Assembly (NCBI GenBank): GCA_910577675.1
Contig: CAJTOR010000021.1
Span: 1-54,170, forward strand
Direction of reading: 5' to 3'
Source: an uncultured Lachnospiraceae bacterium
Lineage (GTDB): Bacteria; Bacillota; Clostridia; Lachnospirales; Lachnospiraceae
Length of the DNA: 54,170 nucleotides
The notes beneath the pieces are model-generated. The model had not been told where the DNA came from. It worked only from the letters and a program-made list of their open reading frames with translations, and did no database searches. Below, one piece after another: positions 40,904-48,327 of the stretch. Numbering within the stretch: the stretch's first letter is position 1; each line of letters opens with the position of its first letter. A program made the position numbers and the translations under genes.

Positions 40904-41494
40904 ATGGCAAGGAAAGCATTGGTGACACGCGCAACAAAGGAAACAAGGATACGTTTGGAGCTTAACCTGGATGGGAGTGGGCAGGCAAAAATAAAGACGG
41001 GGATCGGTTTTTTTGACCATATGTTAAATAGTTTTGCCCGCCATGGTTTTTTTGATCTGGATTTGGAGGTCGAGGGGGATTTGTATGTGGATGGGCACCA
41101 TACGGTGGAGGATACCGGCATTGTGCTAGGGCAGGCAATCCGCGAGGCTCTTTCCGACAAGGCAGGGATAAAGCGCTACGGTTCCTTCCTGCTGCCCATG
41201 GACGAGGTCTTGGTTCTCTGTGCCATTGATCTTTCCGGCAGGCCATATTTAAATTTCGGTGCAAAATATGCCACGGAGCGCACGGGGGAGTTTGAAAATG
41301 AGCTGGTGCGGGAATTTTTCTATGCGGTTTCCTATGCTGCGGGAATGAACCTGCATATTAAGCTTGTTGACGGGACGAACAGCCACCATATTACCGAGGC
41401 GATGTTTAAGGCGTTTGCAAAGGCACTCTGCGAGGCGGTAACGGTGGATTGCAGGATTGTCGGGGCACTCTCGACCAAGGGGACGATACAATAG
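40904..41494 (+). CDS. hisB: Imidazoleglycerol-phosphate dehydratase
   Basis: HisB dehydrates imidazole glycerol phosphate. The 196-residue monofunctional form shows the repeated metal-binding motifs: GIGFFDHMLNSFARHG, HHTVEDTGIVLG, YGSFLLPMDE and NSHHITEAMFKAFAKAL. The phosphatase domain fused in E. coli is absent, as usual in Firmicutes. In the usual cluster hisH follows hisB; here hisA follows directly after 24 bases. Confidence 0.97.
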   Translation: MARKALVTRATKETRIRLELNLDGSGQAKIKTGIGFFDHMLNSFARHGFFDLDLEVEGDLYVDGHHTVEDTGIVLGQAIREALSDKAGIKRYGSFLLPMDEVLVLCAIDLSGRPYLNFGAKYATERTGEFENELVREFFYAVSYAAGMNLHIKLVDGTNSHHITEAMFKAFAKALCEAVTVDCRIVGALSTKGTIQ

Positions 41495-41518
41495 CAGACA
41501 GAAAGGAAAGGGAGATTT

Positions 41519-42238
41519 ATGAAATTATTTCCGGCGATTGATATCAAGAACGGGCAGTGTGTAAGGCTGCGCCAGGGACAGTTCCACAATGTGGAGGTTT
41601 ATTCCCAGATGCCTGTGCGCGTTGCAAAAAGTTTTCAGGAAGCGGGGGCGGCGTTCATCCATATTGTCGATCTGGACGGGGCGCTTGCGGGGCATTCCGT
41701 AAACGAGGATGTAATCCGAGCCATTGTTGATAATATTTCCATACCTGTGGAGGTTGGCGGGGGCATCCGCAGCGTGCAGGATATTGAAAATAAACTGAAC
41801 ATGGGAGTTGGCAGGGTAATCCTTGGAACCAAGGCGGCGGAAAACCCTTATTTTATAAAAGAGACCGTCCTGCGTTTCGGGCAGGATAAGATAGTGGTTG
41901 GCATCGATGCCAAAAATGGTATGGTAGCGACGGACGGCTGGGAGAAAGTCAGCAATTACAATGCGGTACAGTTGGCGCTGGAGATGAAGGAGATGGGTGT
42001 AAAGACCATTATTTACACGGATATTGCAAGGGATGGGATGCTCCTTGGTCCGAACCTTGTGCATACGCGGGAGATGGTGGAGAAAACGCAGATGGATATC
42101 ATTGCTTCCGGGGGTGTTTCCTCGATGAAGGATCTCGACGACCTGAGTGCAATCCCGGTCTATGGGGTTGTTGTCGGGAAGGCGCTGTATGAAAACCGTA
42201 TCCACTTGGGAGAGGCGGTGCAGAAATATGGAATGTAA
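41519..42238 (+). CDS. hisA: ProFAR isomerase HisA
   Basis: HisA converts ProFAR to PRFAR. The 239-residue barrel has the catalytic aspartates and phosphate loops: AIDIKNGQCVRL (catalytic Asp), DLDGALAG, EVGGGIRSVQDIE, IYTDIARDGML (second Asp) and IASGGVSS. GGAAAGGGAG precedes the ATG. Its stop overlaps the start of the next gene by 11 bases. hisF and hisH are not beside it. Confidence 0.97.
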   Translation: MKLFPAIDIKNGQCVRLRQGQFHNVEVYSQMPVRVAKSFQEAGAAFIHIVDLDGALAGHSVNEDVIRAIVDNISIPVEVGGGIRSVQDIENKLNMGVGRVILGTKAAENPYFIKETVLRFGQDKIVVGIDAKNGMVATDGWEKVSNYNAVQLALEMKEMGVKTIIYTDIARDGMLLGPNLVHTREMVEKTQMDIIASGGVSSMKDLDDLSAIPVYGVVVGKALYENRIHLGEAVQKYGM

Positions 42239-43505
42239 AAAAATTATCCCTTATATCAATGCGGAAAATGAAGCGGCGGGCAGTGTCCTTGAGCGCGCCG
42301 TGAACTATGAGCGCGCCGGGGCGGATGCGCTTTTTGTCTACAATTATTCGGTGGTGGAGTCCGAGCGCGAGGAATTTTTGGGAACGCTGCGCCAGGTCGT
42401 GAGGCAGGTTGATATCCCGGTGCTTGCAGGTATTTTTGTAAAGTGTTTTGAGGATATTAAGAAAGCAGTTTACACGGGAGCAAAAATGGTTGTCATTCCC
42501 TATGAAAAGCTTGCAGATCCCGCCCTGGTAAAGGAGGGTGCACAGCGCTTTGGGCAGGATAAACTTTTAATCGAACTGAATGCGGCAGACGAAAAATATA
42601 CTACCCCACTGGTACTCGATGATATTGTGCGTGAGATGAAAGAATATGGGGCAGCGGGGCTTTTGATTAAGCATCTGACCGTGACGGACGGCGTGAGGAC
42701 GAAAATAAAGGATGCAGGGCTTCCGCTTCTGGTGCGCGACTCCCTGCTGCGCAATGATATGGGAACTTTGCTCTCGATGGATAATGTTGCGGCGGTTGCA
42801 ACGGATTATTATGAGGGCAAGGATATTTTTGCTATCAAACATGCCTTAAAAGAAAGCGGTGCGCCGGTTGATACTTTTGAGAGCGAGGTCAGCTTTGCGC
42901 AGATGAAGAAAAATAAGGACGGTCTGGTTCCGGTTATTGTGCAGGATTATAAAAATAATGAAGTTTTAATGCTTGCTTATATGGATGAAATGGCATATAA
43001 TAAAACCATGGAAACCGGGAGGATGACATATTTTTCCCGCGAAAGGCAAAAGCTTTGGGTAAAGGGTGAGGAATCCGGGCATTTCCAGTATGTGAAATCC
43101 ATCTCAATCGACTGTGACAGCGACACGCTGCTCGCTAAGGTAATGCAGGTCGGGGCAGCCTGCCACACGGGGAACCGCAGTTGTTTTTACAGGGAACTTA
43201 TAAAGAGGGGAAGTGTGAAGGAGAATACTGCCGCGGTATTTGAGCGGATTTTTAAAGTGATTCTTGACCGGAAGGAGCACCCGAAAGAAGGTTCCTACAC
43301 AAACTATCTCTTTGACAGGGGAATTGACAAAATCCTAAAAAAATGCGGCGAGGAAGCGACGGAGATCGTTATCGCGGCAAAGAACCCTGACAAGGAGGAG
43401 GTCAAGTATGAAATTGCAGATTTCCTCTACCATATGATGGTATTGATGGCGGAGTGCGGCGTGGATTGGGAGGATATCACGGGGGAATTATCCCACAGAC
43501 ACTGA
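42228..43505 (+). CDS. hisIE: HisF-like domain (degenerate) fused to bifunctional HisI-HisE
   Basis: The start at 42228 (MECKKIIPYINAEN) lies inside the end of hisA. Residues 1-220 align by eye with HisF: KKIIPYINAEN with RIIACLDVKDG, and IELNAADEK with VAIDAKR. At the two catalytic Asp positions of HisF (D11 and D130) Asn is seen in both cases, so cyclase activity is doubtful. Residues about 225-335 are HisI (PR-AMP cyclohydrolase, VIVQDYKNNEVLMLAYM, and the metal Cys/Asp segment SISIDCDSDTLL, GAACHTGNRSCF). Residues about 335-425 are HisE (PR-ATP pyrophosphohydrolase, GIDKILKKCGEEATEIVIAA). It catalyses steps 2 and 3; the first domain may be structural or bind PRFAR. Confidence 0.88.
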   Translation: MECKKIIPYINAENEAAGSVLERAVNYERAGADALFVYNYSVVESEREEFLGTLRQVVRQVDIPVLAGIFVKCFEDIKKAVYTGAKMVVIPYEKLADPALVKEGAQRFGQDKLLIELNAADEKYTTPLVLDDIVREMKEYGAAGLLIKHLTVTDGVRTKIKDAGLPLLVRDSLLRNDMGTLLSMDNVAAVATDYYEGKDIFAIKHALKESGAPVDTFESEVSFAQMKKNKDGLVPVIVQDYKNNEVLMLAYMDEMAYNKTMETGRMTYFSRERQKLWVKGEESGHFQYVKSISIDCDSDTLLAKVMQVGAACHTGNRSCFYRELIKRGSVKENTAAVFERIFKVILDRKEHPKEGSYTNYLFDRGIDKILKKCGEEATEIVIAAKNPDKEEVKYEIADFLYHMMVLMAECGVDWEDITGELSHRH

Positions 43506-43524
43506 GTGCTAAGGAGGTGGAAAA

Positions 43525-43647
43525 ATGGCATTTTTAGCAGGTTTTATATATTATCTTACAGTTTTTATTGTCTATTGTGCCGCGATTTTCGGCGCTGTAA
43601 AACTTGGTATTGTATGGCGCAAAAAGCGTGAACGAGCCGGAAGGTAG
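43525..43647 (+). CDS. Small single-span membrane protein (40 aa)
   Basis: A strong AAGGAGG site precedes the ATG at 43525. The product begins MAFLAGFIYYLTVFIVYCAA, continues FGAVKLGIVW and ends with a basic tail KKRERAGR, so it should span the membrane once with a cytoplasmic C-terminus. It is too small to match a family by eye but is a convincing translated gene in this gap. Function unknown. Confidence 0.65.
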   Translation: MAFLAGFIYYLTVFIVYCAAIFGAVKLGIVWRKKRERAGR

Positions 43648-43714
43648 GACTGTGGATTAAAGATTCCGGAAATTACAGGGGAAGGAAAATATATAAAAAC
43701 ATAAGGGGGTTGTT

Positions 43715-44551
43715 ATGGGACAGGTTTTAATGAGGTTTCCTGGCGGGCGGCAGCGCGCGCTTACACTTAGTTATGACGACGGGGTGGAACAGGATGTCAA
43801 ATTGATTGGCATTATGAAGGAGTACGGCCTTAAAGGTACGTTTAACCTGAATTCCGGAGCCTATGCCACAGAGGGTACCGTGTATCCGGCAGGGCATATC
43901 CACCGCCGGATGACAAAGAAGCAGGTGGGAGAGCTTTATCTTTCAAGCGGTATGGAAGTTGCGGTACATGGACTGACCCATCCGTTTTTGCAGGAGCTTC
44001 CGCCCGTCCTGTGTGTGCAGGAAGTGCTGAAAGACCGGGAGAACTTGGAGGAGCAGTTTGGCTGTATCGTGCGGGGGATGGCATATCCGTTCGGCACCTA
44101 CAGCGATGAGGTGGTACGGATTTTGGGTGACTGTGGTATCGCGTATTCAAGGACAGTGCATTCCACGCACAATTTCGATATCCCGCGCGACTGGCTGCGC
44201 ATGCCGGCGACCTGCCACCATAATGACCCGGAACTGATGGCACTCGCAAAGCGTTTCCTCGAGCCAACCTACTCGTCGATGCCGCAGTTATTTTACCTCT
44301 GGGGACACAGTTATGAATTCGAGGAGAGGGATAACTGGAATGTGATTGAGGAGTTCGCAAAATTCCTTGGCGGCAGGGAAGATATCTGGTATGCGACAAA
44401 TATTGAAATATATGATTATGTTGAGGCATGGCGCAGCCTGCTGTTTTCCGCAGACGGCAAGCGCGTTTTCAATCCGACAGCGTTTGAGATATTCTATAAT
44501 AACATGGGACAGGAAGCAAGCATAAAGCCGGGCGAAACAAAATTAATTTAA
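43715..44551 (+). CDS. Polysaccharide deacetylase family protein
   Basis: The NodB-type pattern is visible: LSYDDG at residues 18-23 (catalytic and metal Asp) and HGLTH at 85-89 (the two zinc His), then AYPFGTYSDEVVRILGDCGI (motif 3). No signal peptide is seen, so it is likely cytosolic or non-classically located. The substrate could be an N-acetyl sugar polymer, but it is not determined. AAGGGGG lies upstream at 43703. The gene precedes spoIVA, which has its own promoter. Confidence 0.85.
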   Translation: MGQVLMRFPGGRQRALTLSYDDGVEQDVKLIGIMKEYGLKGTFNLNSGAYATEGTVYPAGHIHRRMTKKQVGELYLSSGMEVAVHGLTHPFLQELPPVLCVQEVLKDRENLEEQFGCIVRGMAYPFGTYSDEVVRILGDCGIAYSRTVHSTHNFDIPRDWLRMPATCHHNDPELMALAKRFLEPTYSSMPQLFYLWGHSYEFEERDNWNVIEEFAKFLGGREDIWYATNIEIYDYVEAWRSLLFSADGKRVFNPTAFEIFYNNMGQEASIKPGETKLI

Positions 44552-44553
44552 CG

Positions 44554-44582
44554 TAATAATTGGCACACCCCCTTCATATAAT
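44554..44582 (+). promoter_or_regulatory. Sigma-E-like promoter of spoIVA
   Basis: TAATAAT (44554-44560) resembles the sigma-E -35 (KMATATT), and CATATAAT (44575-44582) resembles the -10 (CATACAMT), with a 14-base spacer. Each has one mismatch to the consensus as I recall it. This fits mother-cell expression. Confidence 0.65.
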
Positions 44583-44646
44583 AAAGCAAACGCGCATTGT
44601 GCGAAACTATGCGGGGAAAAGCTGAGGGAAAAACGGAGGGTGTGCT

Positions 44647-46131
44647 ATGGAAACGGAAAACAAGTTTAATCTATACAACGATATCCGCAAGCGGACGAAC
44701 GGGGAAATCTACCTTGGGGTGGTAGGACCGGTGCGAACCGGGAAGTCAACCTTTATCAAGCATTTTATGGAGGAGATGATTATCCCGGAAATTGAGGATA
44801 TACATAGCAGGGAGCTGGCAACCGATGAGCTCCCGCAGAGTGCGGCGGGCAAGACCGTGATGACGACGGAGCCGAAATTCATCCCTAAGGAGGCGGTTGA
44901 AATTGAGATTTCCGACGGGGTGAAGGTTTCGGTGCGCATGATTGACTGCGTTGGCTTTATGGTGGACGGGGCGGTCGGACATATGGAAAACGACGCGGAG
45001 CGCATGGTAAAAACCCCGTGGTTCGGTCATGAAATCCCGTTTACCCAGGCGGCGGAGATCGGCACGCGCAAGGTGATCCATGACCATTCCACAATCGGGC
45101 TGGTCATCACGACGGACGGGAGTTTTTCGGAGATCGGGAGGGAGAGTTACCGGCAGGCGGAAGAGCGCACGGTTGTCGAACTTCAGAAAATCGGGAAACC
45201 GTATATTGTGCTTCTCAACACGATAAGGCCGTACTCGGCGGATACAAAAGAACTTGCGGAGCAGCTTTCAGCGCAGTATGGTGTCAGCGTCCTGCCAATC
45301 AACTGCGAACAGCTTAAAAAGGAAGATGTTGACCGGATTATGCAGAAAATCCTCGATGAATTCCCGGTAAGCGAACTCCAGTTCGGTATCCCGAAATGGA
45401 CTGAATTATTGCCCAAGGAGCATCCGGTTAAGCAGGGGATGATACAGAACGCAAAGGAGATGCTGGGGCGTTTTATAAAGATGAAAGATCTCAAAAATGC
45501 CAAAAAGCAGCTATTTGCGGATGAACTTTACCGTTTCCGCTTGGAGGAGCTTTCGATGGAGAGCGGTGTAGCCCAAATTAAGGTGGATGTGGCAGAAAAA
45601 TGTTATTATGGGCATATCAGCGACATGATCGGGACACCGATCGAGGGAGAGTACCAGCTCTTCCAGATGATACGCGAGTTGGCGGAGAGCAGAAAAGAGT
45701 ACGAGAAAGTGGCACATGCCTGCGAGGAAGTCGGTGCGAACGGCTATGGGATTGTGATGCCGTCAATCGGTGAAGTGTCCGTGGAGCAGCCCGAGATTAT
45801 ACGGCACGGCAACAAGTTTGGGGTGAAGCTTAAAGCGACCGCCCCGTCCGTCCATATGATCCAGGCGGATGTTGTAACAGAGGTCGCACCGATTGTAGGG
45901 ACAAAAGAACAGGCGGAAGACCTGATTGAATATATGTTGGAACAATCCGACAGTGCGGAATCGGGAATCTGGGATACCAATATTTTCGGGAAAACCTTAC
46001 AGCAGCTTGTCGAAGAGGGTATCCAGACCAAAATTGACCGCATGACAATAGAGAGCCGCAGGAAAATGCAGGATACAATGAAGAAAATTGTAAATGAGAG
46101 CAACGGTGGAATGATCTGTATTATTATCTGA
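44647..46131 (+). CDS. spoIVA: Stage IV sporulation protein A
   Basis: SpoIVA is the ATPase that self-assembles into the basement layer of the spore coat in the mother cell. The 494 residues fit. The protein has the NLYNDIRKRTNGEIYLGVVG N-terminus with the Walker A GPVRTGKSTFIKHF, the DCVGFMVDGAVGHMENDAER segment, and the family's long middle and conserved C-terminus ending NGGMICIII. This shows that the organism belongs to a spore-forming lineage. A very strong terminator follows. Confidence 0.97.
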   Translation: METENKFNLYNDIRKRTNGEIYLGVVGPVRTGKSTFIKHFMEEMIIPEIEDIHSRELATDELPQSAAGKTVMTTEPKFIPKEAVEIEISDGVKVSVRMIDCVGFMVDGAVGHMENDAERMVKTPWFGHEIPFTQAAEIGTRKVIHDHSTIGLVITTDGSFSEIGRESYRQAEERTVVELQKIGKPYIVLLNTIRPYSADTKELAEQLSAQYGVSVLPINCEQLKKEDVDRIMQKILDEFPVSELQFGIPKWTELLPKEHPVKQGMIQNAKEMLGRFIKMKDLKNAKKQLFADELYRFRLEELSMESGVAQIKVDVAEKCYYGHISDMIGTPIEGEYQLFQMIRELAESRKEYEKVAHACEEVGANGYGIVMPSIGEVSVEQPEIIRHGNKFGVKLKATAPSVHMIQADVVTEVAPIVGTKEQAEDLIEYMLEQSDSAESGIWDTNIFGKTLQQLVEEGIQTKIDRMTIESRRKMQDTMKKIVNESNGGMICIII

Positions 46132-46146
46132 TTCCGGTAGCCTGGT

Positions 46147-46196
46147 AAGGAGCCGGGGCAGGCACAAATTTTTTGTGCCTGCCCCGGCTCCTTATT
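46147..46196 (+). terminator. Strong intrinsic terminator after spoIVA
   Basis: AAGGAGCCGGGGCAGGCACAAA pairs with TTTGTGCCTGCCCCGGCTCCTT in an about 22-bp stem, followed by ATTTT. Confidence 0.92.
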
Positions 46197-46237
46197 TTAA
46201 ACGTATAAGATAATCTGAACAAAATGCACAAAGACTA

Positions 46238-46266
46238 TTTACATTTTAATTCCTGTATTGTATAAT
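46238..46266 (+). promoter_or_regulatory. Sigma-A promoter of the GH43 gene
   Basis: TTTACA (46238-46243), a 17-base spacer, TATAAT (46261-46266). Confidence 0.75.
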
Positions 46267-46277
46267 GAGATCATAAG

Positions 46278-46313
46278 TTTAGAAAAACATAAAACAATTT
46301 ACGTTTTTCTAAA
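46278..46313. promoter_or_regulatory. 11-bp inverted repeat in the GH43 leader
   Basis: TTTAGAAAAAC (46278-46288) pairs with GTTTTTCTAAA (46303-46313), just downstream of the inferred transcription start. It may be an operator or an mRNA leader hairpin. A small TCCCG/CGGGA hairpin follows at about 46325-46338. Confidence 0.45.
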
Positions 46314-46400
46314 GAAGAAGTGGTTCCCGAGAGCGGGATCGCCTGAAAAGTGAAGAAAGTTTCTAAAAATGTTCTGGAACAGGAAAATGGAGGTTGTGCA

Positions 46401-48038
46401 ATGAGAAAGAAAAATGTAGTTCTTTTTGGACTTTTATCTGCGGCAATGCTGTCCCTTACAGTGACCGGATGCGGCGGCGAAAAGGAGGGGGAGAAACAGG
46501 GTGGGGAAGTGACGCAGGCTGCCCCGACAAATACGCCGGATACGGTGACACCGGAGCCTACGGGTGAACCGACATCGGAACCCACCCCGTTTGAGGAGGT
46601 CGATATCAATTACAAGAGGGTCAGCGTGCACGACCCGTCCATAATCAAGGCGGATGATACATATTATATTTTTGGCTCGCATAAGGCATGGGCAAAGAGC
46701 AAGGATTTAATCCAGTGGACAGCCTTTAGCAACAACATCAATTCCAATCTATCTTCTCTGTTCGGGGATATTTGGGAGGAGTGGTCAAAGACGGCAACGA
46801 ACCCGGATATGAATGGGAATATGTGGGCTCCCGATGTGATCTACAATGAAAATATGGGGAAATACTGCATGTATATGAGCGTGAATGGCGATGACTGGAA
46901 CTCAGTGATTACTCTTTTAACAGCGGATGAGGTGGAAGGACCGTATGAATATGTGGGTCCGGTTATTTATTCCGGGTTTAACACAACGACACATCCGGCG
47001 GAAAAAACAGATGTGTATAAGGTGTTGGGCGAGGGGGCGGATTTAACCCGCTACCAGAGCACGAGCGAGAACAAATTAAACGCCATCGATCCATGTGTAA
47101 AATTTGATGAGAACGGTGATATGTGGATGGTCTATGGTTCCTGGTTCGGGGGGCTTTATATGATTAAGCTTGACCGGGAAACAGGTCTTCGTGATTACAG
47201 CCATACCTATGAAACAGTGGAGGATGTTTCGGATGCGTACAACGGGATTAAGATTGCGGGCGGTCATGCAGTTTCCGGTGAAGCGCCGTACATCCTAAAG
47301 GTGGAGGATTATTATTATCTCTTTGTTTCCTACGGCGGTCTGACAGCCCAGGGAGGATATCAGATGCGGACGTTCCGCTCCGAAAATATTTACGGGCCGT
47401 ATGTGGATCAGAATGGTGTTTCTGCAATCTATTCGCACGGTGTTTCGAACAATTTGCAGGGTAAGGTCGGGCTGCGCATCATGTCTTCCTACAAGCTTGC
47501 CGGAAATTTTGAAACCCATGTCGCACAGGGGCACAATTCGGCTTTCGTGGACGATGACGGGAAAATCTATGTGGTGTACCACACAAGGTTTGAGAAGGGA
47601 AAGGGCGGAGTCGGCGAAGCCCACGAGGTGCGTGTGCAGCAGCTTTTTGTAAATGAGGACGGATGGTTGATCGCGGCTCCTTACGAGTACTCCGGGGAGA
47701 GCCTTCCGGAAACAAACCTTGCAAAAGAACAGATGGTTGGGGAATATGAGTTTATCATCCACAATCCAGTGATGTACTATGGTATGGGAAAAATGGATGA
47801 CGAAGTGTTAGGTATTGTGGATACAAATGTGATAACACTCAATGAGGACGGCACGGTGACGGGGGACTTTACCGGCACCTGGACTTATGAGGAAGGGAAG
47901 GCGAATATGACAATCACGGTGAAGGATGTAGAATATAAAGGCTATTTCCTGCGCCAGGCTACAGAGGGTATCCACAAGGTAGTAACCTGTTTTACTGCGG
48001 CGGGCGGAAATGTCTGCGTGTGGGGGAGCCAGAAATAA
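46401..48038 (+). CDS. GH43-family arabinanase-like lipoprotein
   Basis: The start at 46401 has GGAGG 9 bases upstream. A lipobox is seen (LTVTGCGG, Cys about residue 23), then an acidic Thr/Pro-rich linker to about residue 70. The five-bladed propeller domain has VHDPSIIKADDTYYIFGSH (catalytic base Asp), MWAPDVIYNENMGKYCMYMS, AIDPCVKFDENGDMWMVYGS and GEAPYILKVEDYYYLFVSYG (catalytic acid Glu). This pattern fits endo-1,5-alpha-L-arabinanase. A C-terminal domain follows (residues about 430-545). It should act on pectin arabinan at the cell surface. No other arabinan genes are adjacent. Confidence 0.88.
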   Translation: MRKKNVVLFGLLSAAMLSLTVTGCGGEKEGEKQGGEVTQAAPTNTPDTVTPEPTGEPTSEPTPFEEVDINYKRVSVHDPSIIKADDTYYIFGSHKAWAKSKDLIQWTAFSNNINSNLSSLFGDIWEEWSKTATNPDMNGNMWAPDVIYNENMGKYCMYMSVNGDDWNSVITLLTADEVEGPYEYVGPVIYSGFNTTTHPAEKTDVYKVLGEGADLTRYQSTSENKLNAIDPCVKFDENGDMWMVYGSWFGGLYMIKLDRETGLRDYSHTYETVEDVSDAYNGIKIAGGHAVSGEAPYILKVEDYYYLFVSYGGLTAQGGYQMRTFRSENIYGPYVDQNGVSAIYSHGVSNNLQGKVGLRIMSSYKLAGNFETHVAQGHNSAFVDDDGKIYVVYHTRFEKGKGGVGEAHEVRVQQLFVNEDGWLIAAPYEYSGESLPETNLAKEQMVGEYEFIIHNPVMYYGMGKMDDEVLGIVDTNVITLNEDGTVTGDFTGTWTYEEGKANMTITVKDVEYKGYFLRQATEGIHKVVTCFTAAGGNVCVWGSQK

Positions 48039-48123
48039 ACAGCTAGAAAAGGGAAAACGGGAATTAGGAAACTGGCTGAATTTGTAAAGGTATATATATA
48101 AATAATTGGTATAAAACATGCAG

Positions 48124-48165
48124 AAACGTCACCAAACCATACCGTTGGGTTTGGTGGCGTTTTTA
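48124..48165 (+). terminator. Intrinsic terminator after the GH43 gene
   Basis: AAACGTCACCAAACC (48124-48138) pairs with GGTTTGGTGGCGTTT (48148-48162) with one G-U, and a T run follows. Confidence 0.88.
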
Positions 48166-48205
48166 CGACTTCATATTTTTCCATAACAAAATATTAGAAA
48201 GCCTC

Positions 48206-48235
48206 TTGCTAAAACCGGGTAGGAAGGAGTATAAT
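48206..48235 (+). promoter_or_regulatory. Possible promoter upstream of the chemoreceptor gene
   Basis: TTGCTA (48206-48211), an 18-base spacer, TATAAT (48230-48235). Transcription would begin near 48242, just before a terminator hairpin. Confidence 0.5.
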
Positions 48236-48252
48236 AAAAGCACAGGCAATCA

Positions 48253-48283
48253 GGGGGAAGAGTTGGGGGCTTCCCCCTTTTTT
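48253..48283 (+). terminator. Terminator-like hairpin in the chemoreceptor leader
   Basis: GGGGGAAG (48253-48260) pairs with CTTCCCCC (48270-48277), followed by six or more T residues. If the promoter at 48206 is used, only a short RNA would result unless the hairpin is overcome, so it may act as an attenuator. Confidence 0.7.
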
Positions 48284-48327
48284 CAGTTTGTGGTCATATT
48301 AACGATTGGAAAAGGAGAAGGAAAAGT

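Noticed and set aside
42147..42227. Upstream extension of the HisF-like/HisIE gene
   Set aside because: The extension lies inside hisA out of frame; the HisF-like homology begins at the ATG at 42228.
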